From Tectiglobus sp963922535 (lineage in GTDB: Bacteria; Pseudomonadota; Alphaproteobacteria; Rhizobiales; Hyphomicrobiaceae): 31,298 nt of DNA. Shown here one piece after another: positions 8,801-15,180 of this stretch. The stretch lies in NCBI GenBank assembly GCA_963922535.1, contig CAWUIN010000028.1, forward strand, positions 1 to 31,298. The letters run 5' to 3'. Each line of letters starts with the position of its first letter. Positions within the stretch are counted from its first letter, which is position 1. Below the pieces are notes generated by a model, which saw only the letters and a list, made by a program, of their open reading frames with translations, was not told where the DNA came from and searched no databases. The position numbers and the translations under genes are program-made.

Positions 8801-9511
8801 TTACTTGGCGGCAAAGCAAGCGGCGAAATTAAAGTTGCCAGCGCAACGTTTGGGACCTCTGTTAAAACGGAAATAGAACTCAAAGATGCCATGATCGGGT
8901 CTTTAGTATCTGCCGATCTGTCCACCCGCGCCGGAGGACGCGTAGATTTCAAGCTTACTGCTACAGGGCAGGCCCCCGATCCACTTGCCTTGATGACAAC
9001 TCTGAAGGGAACTGGCACGGCAAAACTCTACGATGTCCGAATACCAGGGCTTTCGCCCGCAAGCCTGACAGAAATTGCCGACAGCATAGTTATTGGTGAG
9101 CGCCCACCGGAGGAATTGGCGGACCGCGCCGAAGAAGCCTTAGCGACCGGACCGTTAAAACTGGCTGACCAAAGCGTACCACTCACGCTGGCCGACGGCA
9201 TTCTCACTATTGGTTTATTGGCTGACGATAAGAATGCCTCGGCATTAACCAACATAACCACCGTTGACTTTCTCCAGCTGGCAATCAACAGTCAATGGCA
9301 AATCAATACTATCTTGCAGCGCAGCACTGAGGAGCCCGGCTTCGTTCCCAGGCCGTTGCCCCCTGCACGGATCATCTACGCTGGAACGCTCGCCAAACTC
9401 AATGAAATTGAACCAAATCTCAACCTGGGCGATTTACAGCGCGAATTGACAGTGCAACGAATGGAGCACAATGTCAGCCGTCTTGAACGCTTACGCCGCG
9501 AGGATGAGTAG
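5900..9511 (+). CDS. AsmA-family inner-membrane protein (cut short by amber stop)
   Basis: The 1203-aa product belongs to the AsmA/bridge-like lipid-transfer superfamily, which is linked to lipid movement and outer-membrane assembly. One N-terminal helix (about residues 4-27) anchors it in the inner membrane. The AsmA N-terminal signature follows (PLIDWNQYRGVFEEEASRML, then LRLLPVPFVQFEKIRIADAPG). A very long beta-rich periplasmic region ends in an AsmA_2-type domain (about 900-1150) containing DGELLGGKASGEI and RVDFKLTATGQA. A Pro-Val run (about residues 884-896) is encoded by a hexamer repeat. The frame ends at TAG 9509-9511 in the middle of a charged helix. Reading continues in frame for 109 more codons, so this is probably the 5' part of a roughly 1313-residue gene. 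No partner gene is adjacent. Confidence 0.9.
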   Translation: MNNFLTWLAAAVLLLVGVLFVLPPLIDWNQYRGVFEEEASRMLGREVRVSGKVDLRLLPVPFVQFEKIRIADAPGIPGSFVRADNFTLLLSVPPLLRGVIEARKLRIDKPVLRIRFDEKGHSNWQKIKLRAQDLPFIPADFALQSAEIQDGRIVVESHRGQVIAQVAGLSGELTASALRGPYRFNGEAVIADTELDVRLVTGVVDSTDAVVITTTATNENTGAKNYIEGRLSDLQTMPKFAGKFTVQAPVSVATSAVTAPARYDLRAKVSFDPMAAQLSDIEISIDSVGRPQQLKGHIEADWTEEFSMTGQLQSEWLDIDTITGGKTQNAAYRIFEILADSRTVNKKLADSTRIDLSVEQAIIAGETISEISARLFRSNGEVRVERLSANLPGQTKLRMNGGFPVSTNKYNWQGHTLVRGDNFKQFSEWLWPGESTVTGTAAHDFEFSGTIRSSPEEVEFSNAHINLAGYSSEGLLRYNWMKKPVLTLDWSADILDLSGFGDNILSNRNLAYLLGFGKSAADSGQAGQISEILRAANFDVRLQAQKVNDANRTFNDINLVLFRTDNKLQFGKSSFMIDPGLGLQFEGDFEQSPAGQHNWDLKGLISSNSSHAFTELSDFLELATQDFRIPKGLSVASPVNVAFSSQSHIVAGRRKNTFEANGNIHKDNLRLSIITEGQIDRWRENDLRLDIKLDGKSIRSTARLLNGNPDNVAAASAEDVAEGVDDASAPVALPDQPFYLRFNLIGVAQRHLKASTALESQLWQLRMQADGKPDAEDDKSLMWTGAGTIQVVDLKSILASVAPDWARLFPASALSGGQFEFAGLHNGWKLEPADFKIAGSQMSGDLELVFAQTPRSRPSLTGSMTIDRINGAELSTAILLDEKPVPVPVPVPVPVPNSDTDTQAAPENIKKFWPDQMFDLAALDLLDVNVDVTAEYIDIAPGLNLQKARMNIASTSQSIALKIFDGELLGGKASGEIKVASATFGTSVKTEIELKDAMIGSLVSADLSTRAGGRVDFKLTATGQAPDPLALMTTLKGTGTAKLYDVRIPGLSPASLTEIADSIVIGERPPEELADRAEEALATGPLKLADQSVPLTLADGILTIGLLADDKNASALTNITTVDFLQLAINSQWQINTILQRSTEEPGFVPRPLPPARIIYAGTLAKLNEIEPNLNLGDLQRELTVQRMEHNVSRLERLRREDE
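8549..8586 (+). repeat. Hexanucleotide microsatellite (CCTGTT)6
   Basis: Six perfect copies of CCTGTT followed by CC encode a Pro-Val run inside the asmA-like gene. Because the unit is six bases, gain or loss of copies changes the length of the linker without breaking the frame. It lies in a linker just before the C-terminal AsmA_2-like part. Confidence 0.95.
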
Positions 9512-9841
9512 CGGGCGCGCCAGGAGCAAATCGAACGCCGTGACGCAGAGTTGGAACGGCAGAAGACGCTCGCAGAAGAAGCCGCAAATCGCGAAGAAGA
9601 AGCCCGTCAGCAGCTTGAAACGCAAAAGCCCATTCCGCCTTCTTATGATGTTCAGCCTTATGAACCTGTCATTACCGAGCCCGGTTCACAATCCGCACAG
9701 TCACCGCTTCCCAGTCCCGATCAGCCAGGCTCTGCAAGCACGACGCAGCCAGAGCTGACGCCGCCAGAGCCGGTGCCAGCGCCGGTTCCTCAGCCCGCAA
9801 CGCCAACTCAAACATGGAACCCCTTTATTTCAGAAAACTAG
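9512..9841 (+). pseudogene. 3' part of the asmA-like gene beyond the amber stop
   Basis: These 109 codons are in the same frame as the upstream AsmA-type gene and follow its TAG directly. They encode a strongly charged helix (repeats of Glu, Arg and Gln such as RARQEQIERRDAELERQ), then a Pro-rich tail ending in WNPFISEN. Charged coil followed by proline-rich tail is what I would expect of the C-terminus of rhizobial AsmA proteins. One C-to-T change (CAG to TAG) would explain the break. The only in-frame ATG is at 9551 and has no clear ribosome site. The stop codon at 9839-9841 is the TAG of a CTAG-type repeat. Confidence 0.75.
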
Positions 9842-9872
9842 CGGTCTGTGTCGCTTCAAATCTCGGGTTAGG
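9838..9872 (+). repeat. Solo copy of the CTAG-type repeat end
   Basis: The 35 bp starting at CTAG match the left end of the element at 11975-12239 at 29 of 35 positions (CTAGCGGTCTGTGTCGCTTC and so on, ending CGGGTTAGG). The copy is single-ended. It overlaps the last codon position of the asmA-like gene and supplies its TAG stop. The SDR gene ends 24 bp further on, so the repeat sits between two convergent genes. Confidence 0.8.
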
Positions 9873-9895
9873 GCATGCCCCCCTTGCTGGCTTAT

Positions 9896-10651
9896 TTAAT
9901 TGCCAGGTTCGTGTCTGTCATAAAGCAAGACGTGTCCAGACAATTCCCGCCCTTTATGCGATGTCAGATAAAGCGCCATTTGTGCCAGTTCCGCCTCATT
10001 ATATATACAATCGTCCATACCTGCTGAAACAGCAAAGGTAGTGCTCGGTGGTGCAACTGCATTGATTCTGACGCCACAGTCTGCCCACTGACCTGCCTCT
10101 GCTTTCGTCAAGGCGGCAAGAGCAGTACGCGCAATGCCCGCCAAGGCCATTTCTGACCCGGACTTTGGCGATGGTGTGTGCATGATATTCAGGATGGAAC
10201 CGCTAGACCGGGTGAACCCCATACGATTTGCTGCAACGCGTGTCGCCTGGCTTGCTGCCTGAAGGCGATTGCTTAGAAATGTCTCGATTTCTTCAAGCGT
10301 GACCATCCTATTCAGATCATGACGACGAAGCTGGATAAAATTGATGACCGTATCGATACCACTATAAAGCTTAGCTGCTTTTTGCGTAAAACGAATAGCT
10401 TTTTCAGAATCTGTAATTGGTTCATGGTGAGCCCGAACATCCTCCGCGTTCTCCGCAATAATCTGTAAAAACGCGTCTGTCTTGCGACAGGGATTTGGAA
10501 TTTGCAGGATCATGCGACAGCCGTGCTCGGCAAAAACCCTGGCAACATCGATACCGCAGTCCGGGCCGATGCCGGTTATCAACACGCGAGTACCAGCTAA
10601 CTCCGGATAAATCTCAGCGCTTTGTGTTATCTCAGCAACATTCATTAACAT
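9896..10651 (-). CDS. SDR-family protein with degenerate active site
   Basis: The 251-aa product has the short-chain dehydrogenase/reductase fold. It has a Rossmann start VLITGIGPDCGIDVARVFAEHG (about 23-44), a central strand with INFIQ, a Ser-rich SSGSILNIM, and the late motif VRINAVAPP. The usual TGxxxGxG loop is altered, with Asp where the second Gly should be. The catalytic YxxxK appears as AxxxR (GIARTALAALTK aligns with the normal YxxSKAALxxLTK). Oxidoreductase activity is therefore doubtful; a regulatory or structural role is possible. The start is ATG at 10651, with GGGAGG 7 nt upstream. It lies downstream of the PP2C gene on the same strand, about 220 bp away. Confidence 0.85.
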   Translation of the reverse strand: MLMNVAEITQSAEIYPELAGTRVLITGIGPDCGIDVARVFAEHGCRMILQIPNPCRKTDAFLQIIAENAEDVRAHHEPITDSEKAIRFTQKAAKLYSGIDTVINFIQLRRHDLNRMVTLEEIETFLSNRLQAASQATRVAANRMGFTRSSGSILNIMHTPSPKSGSEMALAGIARTALAALTKAEAGQWADCGVRINAVAPPSTTFAVSAGMDDCIYNEAELAQMALYLTSHKGRELSGHVLLYDRHEPGN

Positions 10652-10870
10652 GCTCAAACCTCCCAATGAACGCGGGTTACTTCACTTTGATTCACTAAAT
10701 AAAACGTGAAGACTTCCACATACGATATGCTACTGTGATTCGGTTTGTGGTGTGGCAATGTTTGGTCAATAATAAAAACGCATAATGCACAACCTTTGCC
10801 AAGTCGTTTGAACGCAGATAGCGCTGACTGCCAAGCCTATCCCGGCGCAAAGGCGAGTTCCGCAATAGCG

Positions 10871-11719
10871 TTATGCGACAATTTGAACAGCAATAACGGT
10901 TGCATTGTCCTGATAAGGGTGACCTGCATCTTCAATCGCACGGATGATCGTCTGCGACACTTCATGCGGGCCATTGGCCCCACGCGCATGAATAAGACGG
11001 GCGAGTTCCTGTTCGCTCAGCGTATGAATGCCATCGCTTGCAATGATGATGTAATCATCCTTTTCGACATTTAATGGCCTGCGGGAGACATCGATCAGGT
11101 CAATGCTTTCACCTGTGACAGCCGAACGCAGCATATGCCGGCGCGGATCGTTCATGGCCTGCTCGGCTGAGATCTTGCCCTCATTTGCGAGTTTGTCCAA
11201 CGCCGGAGCAAGAGAGTGATCTTCGTTCAACAGAGCGATGTCTTCACGCCTGTAAAGATAAAGCGGGCTATCGCCAACGCTGATCCATTGCAAACATTTT
11301 TCATAAAAAACAACACCGACCAATGTTGACCCCATACCCGATAACGCCGGATCAGCCTGGGTCGCCTCTTTAATGCGCGCATTACCAGCCTGTAAAGCGG
11401 CGCGCAGAGCGGTGTTCATTGCCTCACTCTCCTCTGCGGGCACATAGCCGTCGGTAATCCGTGCAACCCAGTTTTGAATAAAGGCTTCGCATAAGGTCTG
11501 ACTGGCCTGTGCACCGCCGGCATGGCCGCCCATACCATCCGCCAGCACCGCCACGATCCCATCGCACCGCGCTTCAGGAAGGAACTCCAGGCTCCAGTTA
11601 AAAGTTGCTTCGGGTGTCATCGTATCGTTGGATACCTGCGATGGCCAGACGGCGGCGGCATCCTCCTGATAACCACGTTTGCCCTGGGTCGCGCAGAAGC
11701 CGTATTGAAAAGATACCAT
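10871..11719 (-). CDS. PP2C-type serine/threonine phosphatase
   Basis: The 282-aa product is a single metal-dependent PP2C domain. Motifs in order are GKRGYQEDA (motif 1 with Tyr replacing the usual Asn), LADGMGGHAGG, GSTLVGVVF, WISVGDSPLYLYR, LNEDHSLA, IIIASDGIHT and the final QDNATVIAVQ. All metal-binding aspartates are present. It would remove phosphate from Ser/Thr sites. The start is ATG at 11719, 4 nt after the stop of an FHA-domain remnant, which implies an FHA-PP2C operon. In related bacteria such a pair works with a Ser/Thr kinase and often belongs to type VI secretion control. No kinase or secretion gene is in the window, so the substrate is unknown. Confidence 0.92.
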   Translation of the reverse strand: MVSFQYGFCATQGKRGYQEDAAAVWPSQVSNDTMTPEATFNWSLEFLPEARCDGIVAVLADGMGGHAGGAQASQTLCEAFIQNWVARITDGYVPAEESEAMNTALRAALQAGNARIKEATQADPALSGMGSTLVGVVFYEKCLQWISVGDSPLYLYRREDIALLNEDHSLAPALDKLANEGKISAEQAMNDPRRHMLRSAVTGESIDLIDVSRRPLNVEKDDYIIIASDGIHTLSEQELARLIHARGANGPHEVSQTIIRAIEDAGHPYQDNATVIAVQIVA

Positions 11720-11723
11720 CGGA

Positions 11724-11978
11724 TTAGCCGTTCTTAAGTCCCGCGAGATCTGACCAGTCAAATTCTGGTTCACAAAACGCAACAAATAAAAGTTGAGTAT
11801 GCCCCATGCGAATGACGTCCGTCATCTGCAAAGGCTTGGCGGCTGTCGGCTGCTCGTTGTTGAGCGAGACGATATTGATCTTAGCCATATTAGATACAAA
11901 AAGGAAGGCACGGCTCAGCGTCTCATGGCGAATGCTGGTATGCTCCATGAAAGGAAATTTCCGACGGCTGATCTCTAG
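11724..11978 (-). pseudogene. FHA-domain protein, 3' remnant
   Basis: The minus-strand frame entering from the element boundary at 11978 reads LEISRRKFPF, then LFVSNMAKINIVSLNNEQ, then LQMTDVIRMGHTQLLFVAFC, and ends with FDWSDLAGLKNG. The SRR/SRxH-like core, the N-rich loop and the D-x-I-x-x-G-x-x-x-L-x-F end are those of a phosphothreonine-binding FHA domain. The first half of the domain and any start codon with a ribosome site are missing. The break falls at the CTAG end of the inverted-repeat element. Beyond the element I see no FHA N-terminus, so the front was probably deleted. The TAA/TGA end sits 4 nt before the PP2C start. Confidence 0.75.
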
Positions 11979-12239
11979 TGGTCTGTATCACTTAAATTGT
12001 CGGGTTAGGATCACGTCTCCCGGTTTGTGAGCAGGAGGTCAGGTGCAGGCGATGCGGTGCATCGCAAAAGTCTGGCCAACGCCCTCACAAACCGGGAGAC
12101 GTGACCGAAGGCGCCCAAATTTTGTTCCTGCCGGTGTTGCGGCTCGCTTATGATAACTCGTATCACCTCACTCGCCGCGCCTTGGCAGAAATAAAATTTG
12201 GACGTCCAACCCAACATTTTAAGTGATACATACCACTAG
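11975..12239. mobile_element. 265-bp MITE-like element with nested inverted repeats
   Basis: The ends are imperfect inverted repeats of about 35 bp, each bounded by CTAG (left: CTAGTGGTCTGTATCACTTA; the right arm is the same with one change in the first 20 bp). CTAG-bounded insertion is characteristic of IS630-type elements, which duplicate TA. Inside are a perfect 21-bp inverted repeat (12011-12031 with 12084-12104) carrying a 7-bp mini-hairpin in its loop (12049-12065), and a second stem (12115-12132 with 12184-12201, 16 of 18 pairs). No transposase is encoded. It interrupts the FHA gene, and its right CTAG is shared with another partial copy. Confidence 0.8.
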
Positions 12240-12274
12240 TGGTCTGTATGACTTAAAATGTTGGGTTAGGGTCC
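12236..12274 (+). repeat. Second left end of the CTAG-type repeat
   Basis: Starting at the CTAG shared with the preceding element, the sequence CTAGTGGTCTGTATGACTTA and on through GGGTTAGG repeats the element's left end nearly perfectly. No matching right end follows, so this is a truncated neighbour or the trace of a tandem insertion or deletion event. Confidence 0.8.
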
Positions 12275-12379
12275 ACAGGCGTCTTTTTTGGCTCTCACGC
12301 ACCTGACTTTTCACGGATTATTATCAAAGAATGCCCGCTGAATTACAGAAGTAAAGGTGATTAATTAATATGCCTGAGT

Positions 12380-12396
12380 GTCAGCTGGTAGCTGAC
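12380..12396. repeat. Perfect 7-bp hairpin
   Basis: GTCAGCTGGTAGCTGAC is a perfect inverted repeat with a 3-base loop, just beyond the terminator tract. It could add to termination or be a protein site; there is no further evidence. Confidence 0.5.
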
Positions 12397-12404
12397 AAAT
12401 GTTG

Positions 12405-12436
12405 TATAAAAACAAAGAGCCGCCCAAAGGCGGCTC
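12405..12436 (-). terminator. Intrinsic terminator for the 12.5-kb small ORF
   Basis: Read on the minus strand, GAGCCGCC-TTTG-GGCGGCTC (12436-12417) forms an 8-bp GC-rich stem with a four-base loop. It is followed directly by TTTGTTTTT. The polarity fits only minus-strand transcription, which closes the small ORF that begins at 12567 and shields the FHA/PP2C region. Confidence 0.85.
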
Positions 12437-12486
12437 CGTGAGATAATTAAGCCGGTAAGTCCAGTAACTTTTTACGAGAAGCCGGT

Positions 12487-12567
12487 TCAACAGGCTTTAC
12501 GCGGAGGCTGCTCCAACGCTGACCTGGCGAACGCTAACTTAACCGGTACGTTCATCTCACTCGACAT
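12487..12567 (-). CDS. 26-aa ORF with extreme Shine-Dalgarno; unknown function
   Basis: The minus-strand ATG at 12567 follows GAAAGGAGGTGATC, a 14-nt perfect complement of the 16S rRNA 3' tail, at ideal spacing (7 nt from GGAGG to ATG). The frame gives MSSEMNVPVKLAFARSALEQ and six more residues, then TGA at 12487. The overlapping +1 frame stays open from 12533 to a TAA at 12447 and reads SPGQRWSSLRVK, then PASRKKLLDLPA. One base slip or indel would therefore give a basic peptide of about 40 residues. A strong terminator follows at 12436. This looks like a stand-alone, highly translated peptide gene or a leader. I do not recognise the family. Confidence 0.5.
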   Translation of the reverse strand: MSSEMNVPVKLAFARSALEQPPRKAC

Positions 12568-12569
12568 TA

Positions 12570-12583
12570 GATCACCTCCTTTC
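12570..12583 (-). promoter_or_regulatory. 14-nt perfect anti-SD complement
   Basis: The plus-strand bases GATCACCTCCTTTC equal the 3' end of alphaproteobacterial 16S rRNA. On the minus strand they form the longest possible type of Shine-Dalgarno. It is placed correctly for the ATG at 12567. Confidence 0.75.
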
Positions 12584-12874
12584 GATTGTTTCATGTTGTA
12601 TTAACCATCTCACATTTGCTTAGCGTTGCCAAGCTTTAATTGCATGTCGTGACCGAAGCGTCGCCTGTAATAAAAGTTGTCCCTTCCACGTGCGAGTTTC
12701 ACATTTCCCCCAGGCTCCAACCCTGCTGGATGGCGCGGAAAGTATGCAGAACGGGACGCACAGCATAACAACGAGGCTTGGTTTGGCGTAATATCCAGCT
12801 CAACCGCCAAGGGGGCACAGCCCCAGACGTAATTAAGCAGTATTATGTTTTTTATGATTATTTATTCAGTCTTG

Positions 12875-13555
12875 CTACCAGGTGCGGCGCGGACCAGTGT
12901 CGATATGAAACAACCCGCCTCCATAATGCTTATAGCCACCGGAAACTTTCCTCAGGTAACGCGCTGCGGCTCTTACATCGCCCCAAACCCGAATATCAGC
13001 GGCTCGTCCTGACAGATGATAAGAGTGTTTGGAGCCACCGACACGTCGATTGTGTTTGCGGCTGCGACACGTTGAATTAACACGAACGCGCCCCCAGTTG
13101 CGTGCAACGTGATAAATGGCTGATTTCAATTTTTTGCTCAAACAGCGTGAACTTGCAACCCAGATCACACCGCGGGAAACACGCCTTTTGCTTTTCGATT
13201 TTCTTTGCCCGTGATGACGAGTTTGGCTGTTTGGCGCAATAAACTTGATAGTATTTCCAAGACTGGCATATTCTACACGGTGGCCCGAATTTGAACGCTG
13301 ATTCCGCCGCGCGACTTTAGAAGAGTTTTTGTTAGTCGAATCGTGCCTGATCTTACCAAGCTTTGAAGGCTTAGTATTTCTTATTTTGTTGGCAGCTGAA
13401 TGAGAACTTGAGTGGCTTGAGCTAACATTTCCAAACATCCCGCTTTTCTGCCATTCTAATGATTCATAAGAAAATGCAGAATTGTTAGCCGCAAAAAATA
13501 TGATGAAAAGAAAACTACTACAAACCCTGATTGAAAAGTTTTTTTTAATTTTCAT
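12875..13555 (-). CDS. Secreted M15-type (YcbK/DUF882-like) peptidase
   Basis: The 226-aa product has an N-terminal signal or anchor helix (about 8-28), a long Ser/Arg/Lys-rich linker (about 35-130) and a C-terminal M15-like catalytic domain. The zinc ligands are visible in SYHLSGRAAD (His180, Asp187) and in FHIDTGPRRTW (His217). This is the peptidoglycan D-Ala-D-Ala carboxypeptidase/endopeptidase fold typical of YcbK. A periplasmic cell-wall trimming role is likely. The basic linker is long for the family and could bind wall polymer. The start is ATG at 13555 with only a weak AGGG upstream. The gene is monocistronic. Confidence 0.88.
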   Translation of the reverse strand: MKIKKNFSIRVCSSFLFIIFFAANNSAFSYESLEWQKSGMFGNVSSSHSSSHSAANKIRNTKPSKLGKIRHDSTNKNSSKVARRNQRSNSGHRVEYASLGNTIKFIAPNSQTRHHGQRKSKSKRRVSRGVIWVASSRCLSKKLKSAIYHVARNWGRVRVNSTCRSRKHNRRVGGSKHSYHLSGRAADIRVWGDVRAAARYLRKVSGGYKHYGGGLFHIDTGPRRTW

Positions 13556-14390
13556 CTTATGCCCTATCTCAAAACAGAATCTAAAACATTTTTCGTTAAA
13601 TTATTCAATGCTAATCAATATAAAATAGATTGTCGTCACAATAATCTCCTGGCATTTTCGTGTGAGTCGTAGTTGTGTTCTTCTTATTTTAAAAGCTATA
13701 CGCGTAGCTTCTGTGTTCGGCTTTTTGTGTAGCCTGCTTCTTTATCCATACAAATCGGGTTGATCGAATGATTTGAGAAAATTGCATCCGCCTGTGTTAG
13801 GCGCGCCGTGACAACACAATGCTCTCCGGCTCAAAATGGCGGAGAACCGTGATTTGCATATGTGTTCCCAGATCTTTCTGCTTTTTGTTCTATATGATAA
13901 ATATGCTGTACTTATTGTACGGAAATCGACGATATAACTAATACTTGCAGGCCAAGCAAACAAGCCAAGCAAACCGAGGAGTGTTAATTGCATGCTGAAG
14001 AAAAACTTTCTACTCAAGACTTGAGATATAGTTAATATTGCATAGCTGCATTGTCACAGACCTTGACTTGGTTAAGCCTTATACATACTGCCCAACAAAG
14101 ATGATTATTGCAACAAGCAAAAGGAGACGGCTAATGGTCTGGCTGGCAAAGCAATGAAGGGACCATATCGTTCTATCTAGTTGCGCCGTAGCTTCGCTAA
14201 AATCATCTTAGTCTATTGATTTTAAATACAAAATATTCAAATTTGAGTTGCCGCAGGGCTTAAGACTGAACCGTTGAAATTTCAGGAGAATTCGGATGAC
14301 GGCAGAAACGGCGCCGTAATCAGGCGAGCTCTGTATTGCGGCGATCTGCCCAAGACCGCTGGCATGGCGACGCATTCCTGCTGCTGTCAT
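13556..14390. other. Gene-poor stretch with one doubtful ORF
   Basis: Between the M15 peptidase and DedA genes I see no recognisable gene. A minus-strand ORF (13742-14017) begins with a hydrophobic MQLTLLGLLGLFAWPASI-like segment but has no ribosome site and no family resemblance. A good SD at about 14131 (AAAAGGAGACGGCTA) precedes a plus-strand ATG at 14134 whose frame stops after seven codons. A near-perfect tandem of GCCAAGCAAAC is found around 13950-13975. Confidence 0.4.
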
Positions 14391-14915
14391 TTATCTGCTG
14401 GCCTGCACGATTAATTGCAACCCATAGTAAGCTGGCGCCAACATTAAGGTCGACCAGATTATGGAGGACAAAGCGCTCGCCAGAATGAAGGCCCCCCAGG
14501 ACATATGCGAGGCTCCCGCAAGCATTGGCAAGATCGGCCTTAATGGCCCCAGGAGTTTGGATGCAATAATTGCCCAAACACCCCATTTCTCAAACGAATA
14601 CCTGGTTTTAAGGAGCAGTCCTGGATGATTCCTCAGAGGCCATATATATGCAAGTCTGTCACGCAGCTTCACGCCAATGGCAAATGAAACAATATCTCCT
14701 GCCAAAGCACCGAATGCGCCTGCAACGATCATCGCAAACAGCGGGCCATTGGCCGCTCCCTCCAGCGCGCCAATTGCAACAAAAATAATAGTAGAAGGCA
14801 CGAATACAGATGCGAATATAATGGATTCGGCGAACGCCAGCAGGAATATGATGATCTCGATCAGGTCATCGTATTCGCGCATGAAAGCGAGCAATTGCTC
14901 CCAAAAAGGCGCCAT
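14391..14915 (-). CDS. DedA-family membrane protein
   Basis: The 174-aa product is a DedA/VTT-fold (SNARE-associated) membrane protein, implicated in undecaprenyl phosphate or phospholipid flipping and membrane homeostasis. Hydrophobic segments lie at about 17-37, 40-55, 58-80 and 140-170. Hallmarks are ESIIFASVFVPSTIIFVAIGAL, GDIVSFAIGVKLRD, the amphipathic RYSFEKWG, and SKLLGPLRPILPMLAGASHMSW with the conserved R-P/G-P elements. It is slightly short for the family at the C-terminus. The start is ATG at 14915, preceded by GGAGG at 8 nt. Confidence 0.9.
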   Translation of the reverse strand: MAPFWEQLLAFMREYDDLIEIIIFLLAFAESIIFASVFVPSTIIFVAIGALEGAANGPLFAMIVAGAFGALAGDIVSFAIGVKLRDRLAYIWPLRNHPGLLLKTRYSFEKWGVWAIIASKLLGPLRPILPMLAGASHMSWGAFILASALSSIIWSTLMLAPAYYGLQLIVQASR

Positions 14916-15051
14916 TTAAGCTGCCTCCACTGTCAACGTATGATGACGATAAGCTACGAACACATGCAATCCATTATCACATCATGACAAGGACAGCGAC
15001 ACCGTTCCATGCGAACTTGATGAAGAGAGGTAATCAACCTATTGGAAACAT

Positions 15052-15128
15052 TGGCGACCCCGGGAGGATTCGAACCCCCGACCTGACGATTAGAAGTCGC
15101 CTGCTCTATCCAGCTGAGCTACGGGGCC
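15052..15128 (-). tRNA. tRNA-Arg (anticodon TCT)
   Basis: The minus-strand cloverleaf has acceptor stem GGCCCCG pairing with CGGGGTC (one G-T), discriminator G and encoded CCA at 15052-15054. The anticodon loop CTTCTAA gives TCT, decoding AGA/AGG. It lies 52 nt downstream of the NDUFS4-type gene on the same strand and may share its transcript. Confidence 0.97.
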
Positions 15129-15180
15129 AAAGTAAAGGATTTGGCCAACGGGTACTGGAGCGTCAATTCAGATGTTAGTT

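Noticed and set aside
12570..12583. Fragment of 16S rRNA 3' end on the plus strand
   Set aside because: The match is limited to the 14-nt anti-SD tail with no flanking rRNA similarity, so it is a Shine-Dalgarno on the minus strand.
12420..12598. Plus-strand reading with ADLANANLT, resembling a pentapeptide repeat
   Set aside because: There is no start codon or ribosome site in that frame, only two repeat-like units, and it is antisense to a unit with a strong SD and a correctly oriented terminator.
12610..12810. 66-codon minus-strand ORF upstream of the 12.5-kb small ORF
   Set aside because: No ribosome site and no recognisable motif; the region more likely carries the promoter of the small unit.
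13742..14017. 91-codon minus-strand ORF with hydrophobic start
   Set aside because: It has no ribosome site, no recognisable family and odd composition in the second half; probably chance.
14134..14157. ATG with strong AGGAG giving a seven-codon frame
   Set aside because: It stops at once, and the readable codons after the stop have no family resemblance; could be a leader, but there is no downstream gene on that strand.
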